This document shows, in pieces, positions 1 through 6,599 of a stretch of 64,000 bases of DNA; the stretch's first letter is position 1, and each line of letters opens with the position of its first letter. The notes under the pieces were generated by a model. The model was not told the origin of the DNA. It worked only from the letters and a program-made list of their open reading frames with translations, and made no database searches. The position numbers and the translations under genes are program-made. Where the stretch lies: the NCBI RefSeq assembly GCF_001891125.1, contig NZ_CP015247.1:1382501-1446500 (forward strand), written 5' to 3'. The stretch is from Leuconostoc suionicum (GTDB taxonomy: Bacteria; Bacillota; Bacilli; Lactobacillales; Lactobacillaceae).

Positions 1-444
1 ATTGATGTCAATATCGAGCAAGTCTTCGACAGCCTTTGTTGCTGAAGCAGCCGAACCATAAGCATAAGCAGCATTGATTTTCATTTGTTGTCCGCTAACT
101 GTTACCAATGTATCACGCGGAATTGATGTCATCGTAGTTGTTTTGGTTTTAGGATTGATTGTCATAACAATCATGGTATCCGTACGCCCTTTATACGAGC
201 GGCCAAGCTCGCCTGTATCGGTTCCTAAAAGAAGGTATGAAACTGGCTTTTTACTATTCGTAATTTTATCAGCAGACTTTGTCGTTGTTGACGTCTTTTG
301 CATCTTAGTAATTGTGTTATTAACCTTAGTATAAGCGTATGCACCTAAACCAATTCCAACAACAAACAATAGTCCGATAATTGTCAGAATAGTATTGCGT
401 ACTCTATGATGCTTTTTAGGACGAATCTGAGACCGTCGTTTCAT
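1..444 (-). CDS. LytR-CpsA-Psr (LCP) family protein, N-terminal part
   Basis: Partial gene: the reading frame is open from an ATG at 444 to the window edge (148 codons). The protein begins with a basic stretch (MKRRSQIRPKKHHR), then one membrane segment at about residues 16-36, then the start of the extracellular LCP domain with the typical YLLLGTDTGE, GRTDTMIVMTINP and SIPRDT motifs. LCP proteins attach anionic glycopolymers such as teichoic acids to peptidoglycan outside the membrane. An AAAGGAG ribosome site lies 8 bases upstream of the ATG. The C-terminal two thirds of the gene are outside the window. Family call is firm; which of several LCP paralogues it is cannot be told. Confidence 0.9.
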   Translation of the reverse strand, partial: MKRRSQIRPKKHHRVRNTILTIIGLLFVVGIGLGAYAYTKVNNTITKMQKTSTTTKSADKITNSKKPVSYLLLGTDTGELGRSYKGRTDTMIVMTINPKTKTTTMTSIPRDTLVTVSGQQMKINAAYAYGSAASATKAVEDLLDIDIN

Positions 445-535
445 AATTAAATTACTCCTTTTAGCTTTGTTACATAATCGCTGTTTATTGTATCATAATA
501 GCTTGCCATTTGCTTAGGTTCCGTCACGAAACCAA

Positions 536-564
536 TAAAAAAAGCCCGTCTTTACAGACGATGC
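536..564 (-). terminator. Intrinsic terminator after upp
   Basis: On the minus strand a CGTCT/AGACG hairpin with outer AGC/GCT pairs is followed by seven T. It lies directly downstream of the upp stop codon and separates upp from the LCP gene. Confidence 0.85.
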
Positions 565-571
565 TGTTAAT

Positions 572-1201
572 TTACATTGTACCAAACAAACGATCACCGG
601 CATCGCCAAGTCCTGGAACGATGTAACCATGTTCGTTCAAGCCTTCATCAAGAGAACCCGTATAAAGGTCAACATCTGGATGGGCTTCTTGCACTGCTTT
701 AACACCTTCCGGTGCCGAAACAAGTGTGATCAACTTAATGTGCTTTGCACCACGCTTCTTTAATGCTGAAATGGCATCTTTTGCTGATCCACCAGTGGCC
801 AACATTGGATCAACTAACAAGACGTCACGTTGGTCAATATCTTCTGGTAACTTGATGAAATACTCAACTGGTTCAAGCGTTTCTTCATCACGATACATAC
901 CAATATGCCCAATTTTAGCCGCTGGAATTAGTTGCACGATACCATCAACCATACCTAATCCGGCACGTAAGATTGGTACAACAGCAAGCTTTTTACCAGC
1001 AAGTTGTTTTTTGATCGTCTTAGTAACTGGTGTCTCCACTTCAACGTCTTCCAATTGAAGATCACGACTTGCTTCATACGTCATTAGCATCGCAATTTCA
1101 TCAACTAATGCACGAAAATCTTTGGTCCCAACATTCTTATTACGAATCATTGTAAGTTTATGTTGGATCAAAGGATGATCCATTACAACAAATTTTCCCA
1201 T
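572..1201 (-). CDS. upp: Uracil phosphoribosyltransferase
   Basis: Converts uracil and PRPP to UMP in pyrimidine salvage; cytosolic. The 209-residue protein starts [17 protein letters not shown], as expected for the family, and carries the PRPP-binding motif DPMLATGGS at residues 131-139. The frame extends 9 codons further to a GTG at 1228, but family alignment favours the ATG at 1201. The start region is odd: the best Shine-Dalgarno (AAGGAAAGG, about 1250-1258) lies about 50 bases upstream of this ATG, separated from it by a hairpin. Stands alone, with its own promoter and terminator. Confidence 0.95.
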   Translation of the reverse strand: MGKFVVMDHPLIQHKLTMIRNKNVGTKDFRALVDEIAMLMTYEASRDLQLEDVEVETPVTKTIKKQLAGKKLAVVPILRAGLGMVDGIVQLIPAAKIGHIGMYRDEETLEPVEYFIKLPEDIDQRDVLLVDPMLATGGSAKDAISALKKRGAKHIKLITLVSAPEGVKAVQEAHPDVDLYTGSLDEGLNEHGYIVPGLGDAGDRLFGTM

Positions 1202-1220
1202 GATATTTTCGAATGCACAC

Positions 1221-1247
1221 CACTTCACTAGTTTTTAGTGAAGCCGT
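1221..1247 (-). promoter_or_regulatory. Hairpin between upp Shine-Dalgarno and start codon
   Basis: On the minus strand the sequence TTCACTA-AAAAC-TAGTGAA forms a 7-bp perfect hairpin, extendable by a few outer pairs. It sits between the strong ribosome site AAGGAAAGG and the upp start. It could present or hide the start region. No known riboswitch class was recognised. Confidence 0.4.
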
Positions 1248-1283
1248 GAACACCTTTCCTTCCAATTCATTTTGCTATATAAA

Positions 1284-1308
1284 AGTATACCAAAAAAATT
1301 GACGTCAA
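1284..1308 (-). promoter_or_regulatory. Candidate upp promoter (extended -10)
   Basis: Minus strand reads TGGTATACT at 1284-1292, an extended -10 element. A TTGACG at 1303-1308 is only 13 bases upstream, so it is not a well-spaced -35; the extended -10 may suffice. Confidence 0.45.
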
Positions 1309-1354
1309 GGCTAATTTTCTCATAATTTAAACTGATACTAATAACAAATCAATT

Positions 1355-2707
1355 TTAATCCAGAACTGTAACCCGCTTGCTATTGGTTAACAAATAGCCA
1401 CCCACACCAAGAACCGCACCAACAACTGCCGGCACAACCCAACCAAATCCAAGAGCCGCAAACGGTACAAAGTGGTGATAACCATTAACTAAACTTTGGA
1501 CGTGGCTTGTTGTAGCCAATGGTGAGCTAGCCAAGGCATCAAGGAATGCTGGTATAGTAACAGAAGCAACCACAAAGCGATAAACTACTGAAGATTTTTT
1601 GAAATACTTACTAAAAAGCGATAATAGGATTAAGACCAAGGCAAATGGGTACAGCAACATCAATACAGGCACTGACCAAGCAACAATGTTCGTCAACCCA
1701 GCATTAGCTGTGACGAATGATCCAAATGCAATAACACGTAGCCACCATAGGTAACTCACTTTTGGAAATACACGGTGCAAGTCTTGCGCAAATGATACAA
1801 ACAGCCCCATTGCTGTCGTAAATACAGCTAGTGTCACGATTACCCCTGTCAGCGCCGTCCCAAAGTTGCCCATATAGTGGCTAACAATTTGAGCGAAAGC
1901 AGCACCACCATTATCAGAAGCTTTAAACAAACCTAAGCTAGTAGTACCAACCAAAACCAATACCGCATATAATACCGCTTCAGCTAGGATACTTAACAAA
2001 CCAGCCTTTGCCAATACCTTAGATACTTGTTGCTTTTGAAAGCCTAATCCTCTAACTGCGTACACAACTGATACCGCTAAAGCTAACAGCGCAATACCGT
2101 CCATAGTATTGTAACCGTCCAAAATACCTTGGAATGCTGCATTGCTTTGATAAGCAGCAGACACCGCTTGATGTGTATCACCCATTGGCAAAACTAATGA
2201 CAAAACAAGTACCACAAGTAACAAACCTAAGAAAAGTGGATTAAGATATTTCCCGACCCATTTCAATAATCCCGACTCCTTGACAGTTAGGAAGTAAGCT
2301 AAGCCAAAGAACACAGCGGAAAATACAAACATCACCACACCTTGATATTTAAGTGGTACAAAGGGTGCAATACCCATTGAAAAAGCTGTCGCTGCTGTAC
2401 GTGGTGTCCCAAAAAATGGACCAATCGTCAAATGAATAGCTACCAAGAAAACCGTACCAAACCAAGGTGCTACTGGTTTAGCAATATCATAAACGCTTTG
2501 ACTGTTTGTTAAGCTCACCGCCATCATTGCCAAAAACGGCACGACCGTTCCGGTAATCAAGAAACCGATTGTCGCTGGTAACCAATTACCGCCTGATAAT
2601 TGTCCCAATTGGATTGGAAAAATCAAATTTCCTGCCCCAAAAAACATCCCAAATATGAGTGATGCCACTAAAACTAATTGTTTCCATGTCAATTTCTTCT
2701 CAACCAT
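1355..2707 (-). CDS. brnQ: Branched-chain amino acid transport system II carrier protein
   Basis: Sodium- or proton-coupled importer of Leu, Ile and Val in the cytoplasmic membrane (LIVCS family). The 450-residue protein has about 12 hydrophobic segments and the family signature GAGNLIFPIQLG near residues 25-36, plus FGTPRTAATAF around residue 100. A good ribosome site (AGGAG) precedes the ATG. The gene is transcribed alone from a promoter 300 bases upstream, across an Ile-rich leader peptide and an attenuator terminator, so expression is probably tied to charged tRNA-Ile. No clear terminator was found after the stop. Confidence 0.95.
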   Translation of the reverse strand: MVEKKLTWKQLVLVASLIFGMFFGAGNLIFPIQLGQLSGGNWLPATIGFLITGTVVPFLAMMAVSLTNSQSVYDIAKPVAPWFGTVFLVAIHLTIGPFFGTPRTAATAFSMGIAPFVPLKYQGVVMFVFSAVFFGLAYFLTVKESGLLKWVGKYLNPLFLGLLLVVLVLSLVLPMGDTHQAVSAAYQSNAAFQGILDGYNTMDGIALLALAVSVVYAVRGLGFQKQQVSKVLAKAGLLSILAEAVLYAVLVLVGTTSLGLFKASDNGGAAFAQIVSHYMGNFGTALTGVIVTLAVFTTAMGLFVSFAQDLHRVFPKVSYLWWLRVIAFGSFVTANAGLTNIVAWSVPVLMLLYPFALVLILLSLFSKYFKKSSVVYRFVVASVTIPAFLDALASSPLATTSHVQSLVNGYHHFVPFAALGFGWVVPAVVGAVLGVGGYLLTNSKRVTVLD

Positions 2708-2753
2708 TATTATTCTCCTATATCTTACATTTTATTTTCTATAGCTAAACAAG

Positions 2754-2780
2754 CTATACTTTTAATGGCAACACTGTCAT
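2754..2780 (-). CDS. 8-codon upstream ORF before brnQ
   Basis: Between the attenuator terminator and brnQ, an AAAGGAG site is followed 3 bases later by ATG and the short frame MTVLPLKV. Spacing is tight and there is no family to compare with. It may be a second leader ORF that paces ribosomes ahead of brnQ, or chance. A TATAGC/GCTATA hairpin starts at its stop codon. Confidence 0.3.
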   Translation of the reverse strand: MTVLPLKV

Positions 2781-2800
2781 TTTCTCCTTTATTTTATTAA

Positions 2801-2843
2801 GAAAATAAAAAAGACGAGTTACTATGATTCTAGTAGCTCGTCT
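2801..2843 (-). terminator. Attenuator terminator in the brnQ leader
   Basis: Minus strand shows a 13-bp stem (AGACGAGCTACTA paired with TAGTAACTCGTCT, one mismatch) followed by six T. It lies between the Ile leader peptide and brnQ, so it must be bypassed for brnQ expression. Its 5' arm contains AGCTACT, which can instead pair with GGTAGCT just upstream, giving an antiterminator. Confidence 0.85.
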
Positions 2844-2914
2844 CTTGAACAATATCAATCAGCTACCTATCACGTTATGCTGTGATAGGCACTAAAAAAT
2901 TTCAGCACTTATCA

Positions 2915-2974
2915 CTATCTAATGATAATAATGCTGATAATAATTTGTTCAGTTGTTGTTGATTGATATGTCAT
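2915..2974 (-). CDS. Isoleucine-rich leader peptide of brnQ
   Basis: A 19-codon frame, MTYQSTTTEQIIISIIIIR, with seven Ile codons (five ATT, two ATC) just before the stop. It starts about 30 bases after a consensus promoter and ends just before a set of mutually exclusive hairpins leading to the terminator at 2801-2843. This is the layout of ribosome-stalling attenuation: lack of Ile-tRNA stalls the ribosome on the Ile run. The ribosome site is weak (GAGAA). Function is inferred from sequence alone. Confidence 0.8.
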   Translation of the reverse strand: MTYQSTTTEQIIISIIIIR

Positions 2975-3002
2975 GTTATTTTCTCATTTATTTGATAATA
3001 TC

Positions 3003-3031
3003 ATTAAAACAATTTTTATCTAATTTGTCAA
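3003..3031 (-). promoter_or_regulatory. Promoter of the brnQ leader
   Basis: Minus strand TTGACA (3026-3031), 17-base spacer, TTTAAT (3003-3008). Positioned so that the transcript begins shortly before the Ile leader peptide. Confidence 0.75.
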
Positions 3032-3043
3032 CTTTTAATCAAA

Positions 3044-3068
3044 ATAAAAAAACGCTATAAGCGTTTTT
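3044..3068 (-). terminator. Terminator after rplT
   Basis: Minus strand AAAAACGCT/AGCGTTTTT hairpin with a T run, immediately after the rplT stop and just upstream of the brnQ promoter. Confidence 0.8.
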
Positions 3069-3078
3069 AGTTTGATGA

Positions 3079-3498
3079 TTAACGTTCAACTGAAACAGTT
3101 GTTTCAACAGTTGCTGCGTTACGTGCTGGAACCAAAACATTGTCAGATGACAATGCTTCTTTAGCTTGGTCAGCCAACTTTGAGAATGTGTCAAAGTCAG
3201 AAACAGCGATTTCAGCCAACATCTTACGGTTCAATTCAACACCTGCCAATGTCAAACCGTGCATCAACTTTGAGTATGACAAACCGTTCATGCGTGCTGC
3301 TGCGTTGATACGAGCAATCCACAACTTACGGAAGTTACGCTTTGTGTTCTTACGATCACGGTAAGCGTACAAGTAAGACTTGTAAACTTGTTGCTTAGCA
3401 ACCTTATAATTAATACGACGTTGTCCACGGTAACCCTTGGCCAACTTAACAAACTTTTTACGACGTGCGCGTGACACTGTACCACCCTTAACTCGCAT
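3079..3498 (-). CDS. rplT: 50S ribosomal protein L20
   Basis: 139 residues, very basic N-terminal half with [20 protein letters not shown] and the [18 protein letters not shown] signature. Binds 23S rRNA early in 50S assembly; in Firmicutes the free protein also represses its own infC-rpmI-rplT operon by binding the leader RNA. The C-terminus is about 20 residues longer than the shortest homologues (acidic, then VETTVSVER). Third gene of the operon, followed by a terminator. Confidence 0.97.
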   Translation of the reverse strand: MRVKGGTVSRARRKKFVKLAKGYRGQRRINYKVAKQQVYKSYLYAYRDRKNTKRNFRKLWIARINAAARMNGLSYSKLMHGLTLAGVELNRKMLAEIAVSDFDTFSKLADQAKEALSSDNVLVPARNAATVETTVSVER

Positions 3499-3542
3499 GG
3501 GTATTTCCTCCTAGAAATTAAATAATTAGACGTACCTTGAAA

Positions 3543-3740
3543 TTAGAGCGTGCTCAACATCTTAGCGTATGTCTTTACAGTCGTTGAATCCATCATGCGT
3601 GTACCACGCAATTGACGACGTTGCTTCTTTGTCTTACCGTGGAAACGGTGTGAAGTATAAGCTGAAGCTGACTTCAAGCCACCATTGGCTGTCTTCTTAA
3701 AGCGCTTTGCTGATGCGCGGTGTGTCTTCATCTTTGGCAT
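3543..3740 (-). CDS. rpmI: 50S ribosomal protein L35
   Basis: 65 residues, [17 protein letters not shown] start and a highly basic [13 protein letters not shown] core, normal length for the family. Lies between infC and rplT, 44 bases upstream of rplT, in the standard infC-rpmI-rplT order. Confidence 0.97.
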   Translation of the reverse strand: MPKMKTHRASAKRFKKTANGGLKSASAYTSHRFHGKTKKQRRQLRGTRMMDSTTVKTYAKMLSTL

Positions 3741-3805
3741 GTGACCAATTCTCCTACTTTACGATTTTTGTTTATGCTTACTATAGCAAGCTACTAAACA
3801 CTAAC

Positions 3806-4327
3806 TTACTTGGCATCGCGTGGTGCCAAGACCAAAAACATTTGGCGGCCGTCCATTTTGGCACGTTGTTCAACCTTGGCAATGTCATTAAGTTCTTCAG
3901 CCATGCGGTCTAAGACCTCACGACCAATGTCTTGGTGAGTAATCATACGACCACGGAAACGCAAGTTAAGCTTAACCTTGTTACCTTGTGACAGGAACTT
4001 AATTGCTGCTTTCTTACGTGTTTCGAAATCGCCAGAATCAATCACTGGTGACATGCGAACTTCTTTAACTTGAACAATTTTTTGGTTTTTACGTTGTTCT
4101 TTTTGCTTCTTTTGAGCTTCGAACTTCGCTTTACCCCAATCCATGATCTTGGCAACTGGAACTTCTGCATTAGCTTGCACCAATACCAAGTCCATGTCTG
4201 CATCATTCGCTAACTGTTGTGCGTCACGTGTTGACATTTCTTCTTGCTTACCATCGTGGATAAGCAAAACACGTGGGGCGCGGATATTTTCGTTGACTAA
4301 ATCAACTTGTCGTGGTTGACGTGCTAT
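3806..4327 (-). CDS. infC: Translation initiation factor IF-3, apparent AUA start
   Basis: IF-3 binds the 30S subunit, prevents premature 50S joining and checks the start codon. The frame aligned with the family begins [25 protein letters not shown], which requires initiation upstream of any ATG, GTG or TTG. The only codon well placed behind the strong ribosome site GGAGGTG (9-base spacing) is ATA at 4327-4325, giving 173 residues. Rare start codons are known for infC (AUU in E. coli and B. subtilis) and allow IF-3 to repress itself, so AUA is plausible. A TTG at 4267 would remove the first 20 conserved residues and has no ribosome site. First gene of infC-rpmI-rplT. Confidence 0.9.
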   Translation of the reverse strand: MARQPRQVDLVNENIRAPRVLLIHDGKQEEMSTRDAQQLANDADMDLVLVQANAEVPVAKIMDWGKAKFEAQKKQKEQRKNQKIVQVKEVRMSPVIDSGDFETRKKAAIKFLSQGNKVKLNLRFRGRMITHQDIGREVLDRMAEELNDIAKVEQRAKMDGRQMFLVLAPRDAK

Positions 4328-4339
4328 TGTCAGGCACCT

Positions 4340-4485
4340 CCAAATTTATTTTGTGAATCAAGAAGAAAAGTGGGCCAAGAACTTAATCTTTACCCACTTC
4401 CACACTTGCAGTACTTTCGTACAACTGTATCTGCCAAGCAACATAGTCACTTGGCGAGAAGCGGGTGCTTCTACTTGTTCAACAT
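4340..4485 (-). ncRNA. L20-type leader RNA of infC-rpmI-rplT
   Basis: About 150 bases of leader between the infC promoter and the AUA start can fold into several stems, including CGCCAAG/CTTGGC, TTGTAC/GTAC and a terminator-like AAGTGGG/CCCACTT hairpin (4368-4399) followed by TTTTCTTCTT. Position and shape match the Firmicutes L20 leader, in which L20 binding promotes premature termination. The class assignment is from layout and memory; a covariance-model scan was not possible. Confidence 0.65.
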
Positions 4486-4490
4486 CTATT

Positions 4491-4519
4491 AGTTTACTCT
4501 GTTTCCTCATTTTTGTCAA
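4491..4519 (-). promoter_or_regulatory. Promoter of infC operon
   Basis: Minus strand TTGACA (4514-4519), 17-base spacer, TAAACT (4491-4496). It lies inside the last codons of the upstream DUF1361 gene, whose stop overlaps the -10. Confidence 0.8.
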
Positions 4520-5144
4520 CTACATTGTGGATAAGGCTAATACCAAAGTGACTGATGACTAGGATGGCAAACTGCACACCGGCAAACAGTATCACAAATG
4601 CTAACATGTGCATGCTCGTTGATGACACAACCAATCTTGCCACACGATGTGTTTGTGTAAAAACATCCCAAGAATTCAAACGCAAGAAACGACCAAGATA
4701 AATACCGACACTGGCAATTAATGACAAACCAAATATCAGAACCAATTGTAATATTTCATACCTTCTATTGAAATAATGCTTTAGCATCAGTTCAATGCTT
4801 AACATCCCCAAAACAACACCCATAAAGACCCCTGCTGCTAACACCGCGTAATTGAAGTATTGCATACGAACAGTGAGTCCGATACCAACATATTGCAAAT
4901 GAATAAAATCGGTAATCATATACATCGTATTTGGATAAAATAATAGCCACAACAAGCTAAAAATAATTTGGATGGATCGACGTTTACTAATATTTACAAT
5001 AATGGCAAAATCTAATGGCAACAACGCCAAAAAAATGTTCCAATTCAAGAAAGTAAAATGTGTTGGTGTTAGTAAAACAAACCCAAAAAATAATAATACA
5101 ATGACATGTATCGCTAAAACACTTGTTATGTCTTGTTTCTTCAT
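4494..5144 (-). CDS. DUF1361 family membrane protein
   Basis: 216 residues with about six to seven hydrophobic segments and the family-typical LWLLFYPNTMYMITDF stretch near residues 63-78. Integral membrane protein of unknown function. Starts at an ATG with an AGAGG ribosome site. A TTAACA and TATAAA pair 18 bases apart upstream may be its promoter. Its 3' end carries the infC promoter; no terminator separates it from infC, so read-through into the infC leader is possible. Confidence 0.8.
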   Translation of the reverse strand: MKKQDITSVLAIHVIVLLFFGFVLLTPTHFTFLNWNIFLALLPLDFAIIVNISKRRSIQIIFSLLWLLFYPNTMYMITDFIHLQYVGIGLTVRMQYFNYAVLAAGVFMGVVLGMLSIELMLKHYFNRRYEILQLVLIFGLSLIASVGIYLGRFLRLNSWDVFTQTHRVARLVVSSTSMHMLAFVILFAGVQFAILVISHFGISLIHNVVDKNEETE

Positions 5145-5256
5145 ATATACCCAACCTCTACAAACAATTTATAAACTATTTTATACGAAATTGTTAACTA
5201 ACAATCACTTACTATCATTGTAACATGGACGACAATTGTCTTTTAGTTTGAAATTT

Positions 5257-5280
5257 CAACACAAGTCAAATTTTGTGTTG
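5257..5280. repeat. Inverted repeat upstream of a small ORF
   Basis: CAACACAA, 8-base spacer, TTGTGTTG: a perfect palindrome in the divergent intergenic region between DUF1361 and pnuC. Could be an operator or a hairpin; no regulator recognised. Confidence 0.4.
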
Positions 5281-5311
5281 TACACTCAAATTAAATAGAA
5301 AAGGAGAAGAA

Positions 5312-5374
5312 ATGATTCAAAATAATAAAAGAGTTATTGAAAGCAATATTGTATTTATTCATTCTGATTGGTAG
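5312..5374 (+). CDS. Small ORF of 20 codons upstream of pnuC
   Basis: Encodes MIQNNKRVIESNIVFIHSDW behind a strong ribosome site (AAAGGAG, 6 bases from the ATG). No recognised family, no signal peptide, no run of one amino acid as in the leader peptides elsewhere in the window. The palindrome at 5257-5280 lies just upstream and the pnuC promoter just downstream. May be a real small protein, a peptide signal or chance. Confidence 0.35.
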   Translation: MIQNNKRVIESNIVFIHSDW

Positions 5375-5397
5375 TGGTTTTATCAAACGAATTCTAA

Positions 5398-5403
5398 TAT
5401 AAT
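5398..5403 (+). promoter_or_regulatory. Candidate pnuC -10 element
   Basis: TATAAT with no good -35 at 16-18 bases upstream (TGGTTT). Positioned just before the structured pnuC leader. Confidence 0.4.
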
Positions 5404-5419
5404 GTATTTTTAATCTCAA

Positions 5420-5475
5420 TCAGAAAGGTGCAGTGCTGTCCAACGGATACCTATCACTGCAAGTGTTACGCTATG
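5420..5475 (+). promoter_or_regulatory. Structured pnuC leader, candidate NAD+-II-like element
   Basis: TGCAGTG (5427-5433) can pair with CACTGCA (5456-5462) around a loop containing TGTCCAACGGATACC. The best ribosome site (AGAAAGG) lies upstream of this hairpin, and the ATG of pnuC lies 10 bases after it. Translational riboswitches of the pnuC-motif (NAD+-II) class occur in this location in Lactobacillales; the match here is by position and shape only. Confidence 0.35.
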
Positions 5476-6267
5476 TCTTCACAAAAAATTGCATTTAAAG
5501 ATTTATTTTCGTTCAAATGGTACGTTCATCAGATGTCTGGCTGGACAAGAACTTCTTACATCTTATTAATTTTCGGCTACTTAGTCATTACTTATAGCTC
5601 ATTCTTTGCTGGCTCTCCCATTAATCATATGACCTGGTGGACATTTGTCGCCGCAATTTTAGGATTTACAACAACATTGGCTATCACCAATGCTCGACCC
5701 TTAAATGGCGTTTTCGGTTTACTTTCTGCTTTAATTTATATCGCAATGGCACTCCAAGCCAATAACCCCGCCGATGCAGTATTACAAGCCGTATATATTG
5801 TATTACTTGATATTCCCGTTTTAATCATGCCTGGCTGGGCAATAGATGTTGAAAAGCGAATTCGTTTCATACACGAAACCGATGCTCGTGGTGAAAAGCA
5901 CGGCAAATCTTTTTGGTATCCTGTTCTGATCGGATCAGCAATCATCGCTTTCATTGCATCTTATCTATTTGAAACACAAGTTTTGCACACACCAAGACCT
6001 ATTGCCGATTCGGCTGTCTTGGCAACTGGACTCGTTGGCGCCCTGTTAACAACTTTTCGTTTTTCAGAAGCTTTTGCCATGTGGCTTATTCAGGGAGTTG
6101 CTCAAGTACTATTATGGGGGCTAACTGCTGTCCATGGCGATGCAAACTGGGTCTTATTCTTAACCTATATGCTATATATCGGTAACGATTTGATTGGCGT
6201 CTTTCAATCTTCATGGTTCCACCATAAGGTGTATACTCAAGAAATTATCCAATCTCATGTCAAGTAA
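5473..6267 (+). CDS. pnuC: PnuC-family nicotinamide riboside transporter
   Basis: 264 residues, seven or so membrane segments, facilitator for nicotinamide riboside feeding NAD synthesis. Family features include the aromatic N-terminal MSGWTRTSYILLIFGYL and the C-terminal YMLYIGNDLIGVFQSSWF region. The start is the ATG at 5473 by family alignment; the frame stays open upstream to a GTG at 5428, but that would place coding sequence across the structured leader. No typical ribosome site sits directly before the ATG, which fits control by the leader hairpin. A near-terminal palindrome (6257-6280) spans its stop codon. Confidence 0.88.
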   Translation: MSSQKIAFKDLFSFKWYVHQMSGWTRTSYILLIFGYLVITYSSFFAGSPINHMTWWTFVAAILGFTTTLAITNARPLNGVFGLLSALIYIAMALQANNPADAVLQAVYIVLLDIPVLIMPGWAIDVEKRIRFIHETDARGEKHGKSFWYPVLIGSAIIAFIASYLFETQVLHTPRPIADSAVLATGLVGALLTTFRFSEAFAMWLIQGVAQVLLWGLTAVHGDANWVLFLTYMLYIGNDLIGVFQSSWFHHKVYTQEIIQSHVK

Positions 6268-6280
6268 ATTTCCTTGACAT
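6257..6280. repeat. Palindrome ATGTCAAG-N8-CTTGACAT upstream of rpmF
   Basis: Perfect 8-bp arms with an 8-base spacer, overlapping the pnuC stop and 16 bases upstream of the rpmF -35. The same arms and spacer length recur upstream of rpsP at 43851-43874. Could be an operator or a hairpin closing the pnuC transcript; there is no T run. Confidence 0.5.
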
Positions 6281-6296
6281 TAATAAACCGTAACCC

Positions 6297-6325
6297 TTGA
6301 CAAATATTTAAAACTTCGGTAAACT
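6297..6325 (+). promoter_or_regulatory. Promoter of rpmF
   Basis: TTGACA (6297-6302), 17-base spacer, TAAACT (6320-6325), followed by an AAAGGAGGTG ribosome site before rpmF. Confidence 0.8.
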
Positions 6326-6363
6326 TGACTAGTTGATAAATTGAAACGAAAGGAGGTGCTCTT

Positions 6364-6537
6364 ATGGCTACCCCATCAAACAAGAATTCAAAGTCTCACA
6401 AGCGTAATCGTCGCGGTCACATCGGCTTGAACGTTCCTAGCATTGTCTTGGATCAAACAACGGGTGAATATCGCGTTTCACACCGCGTTTCACCTTCTGG
6501 TGTTTACAACGGCAAGCAAGTTATTGATAAAAAGTAA
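6364..6537 (+). CDS. rpmF: 50S ribosomal protein L32, cysteine-free form
   Basis: 57 residues, [19 protein letters not shown] start and the family tail [20 protein letters not shown]32 near the 50S exit region normally binds zinc with four cysteines (CxxC pairs); here all are replaced, for example SPSG where CPSCG is usual. This is the zinc-independent form. Strong ribosome site AAAGGAGGTG, own promoter and own terminator. Confidence 0.95.
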   Translation: MATPSNKNSKSHKRNRRGHIGLNVPSIVLDQTTGEYRVSHRVSPSGVYNGKQVIDKK

Positions 6538-6545
6538 CAATGACA

Positions 6546-6571
6546 CTCGTTCATAATGAACGGGTTTTTTT
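6546..6571 (+). terminator. Terminator after rpmF
   Basis: CGTTCA/TGAACG hairpin followed by GGG and seven T. Confidence 0.8.
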
Positions 6572-6599
6572 GTTTAAAGGCAAAAACTACTAATTACCT

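Noticed and set aside
74-334. Plus-strand open frame of 86 codons
   Set aside because: Antisense to the LCP gene, whose minus-strand protein has clear family motifs.
1221-1260. PyrR-binding element before upp
   Set aside because: No recognisable PyrR-binding loop or terminator/antiterminator pair.
2880-3000. T-box upstream of brnQ
   Set aside because: No GGGTGG-type T-box sequence or specifier loop; a leader peptide explains the region better.
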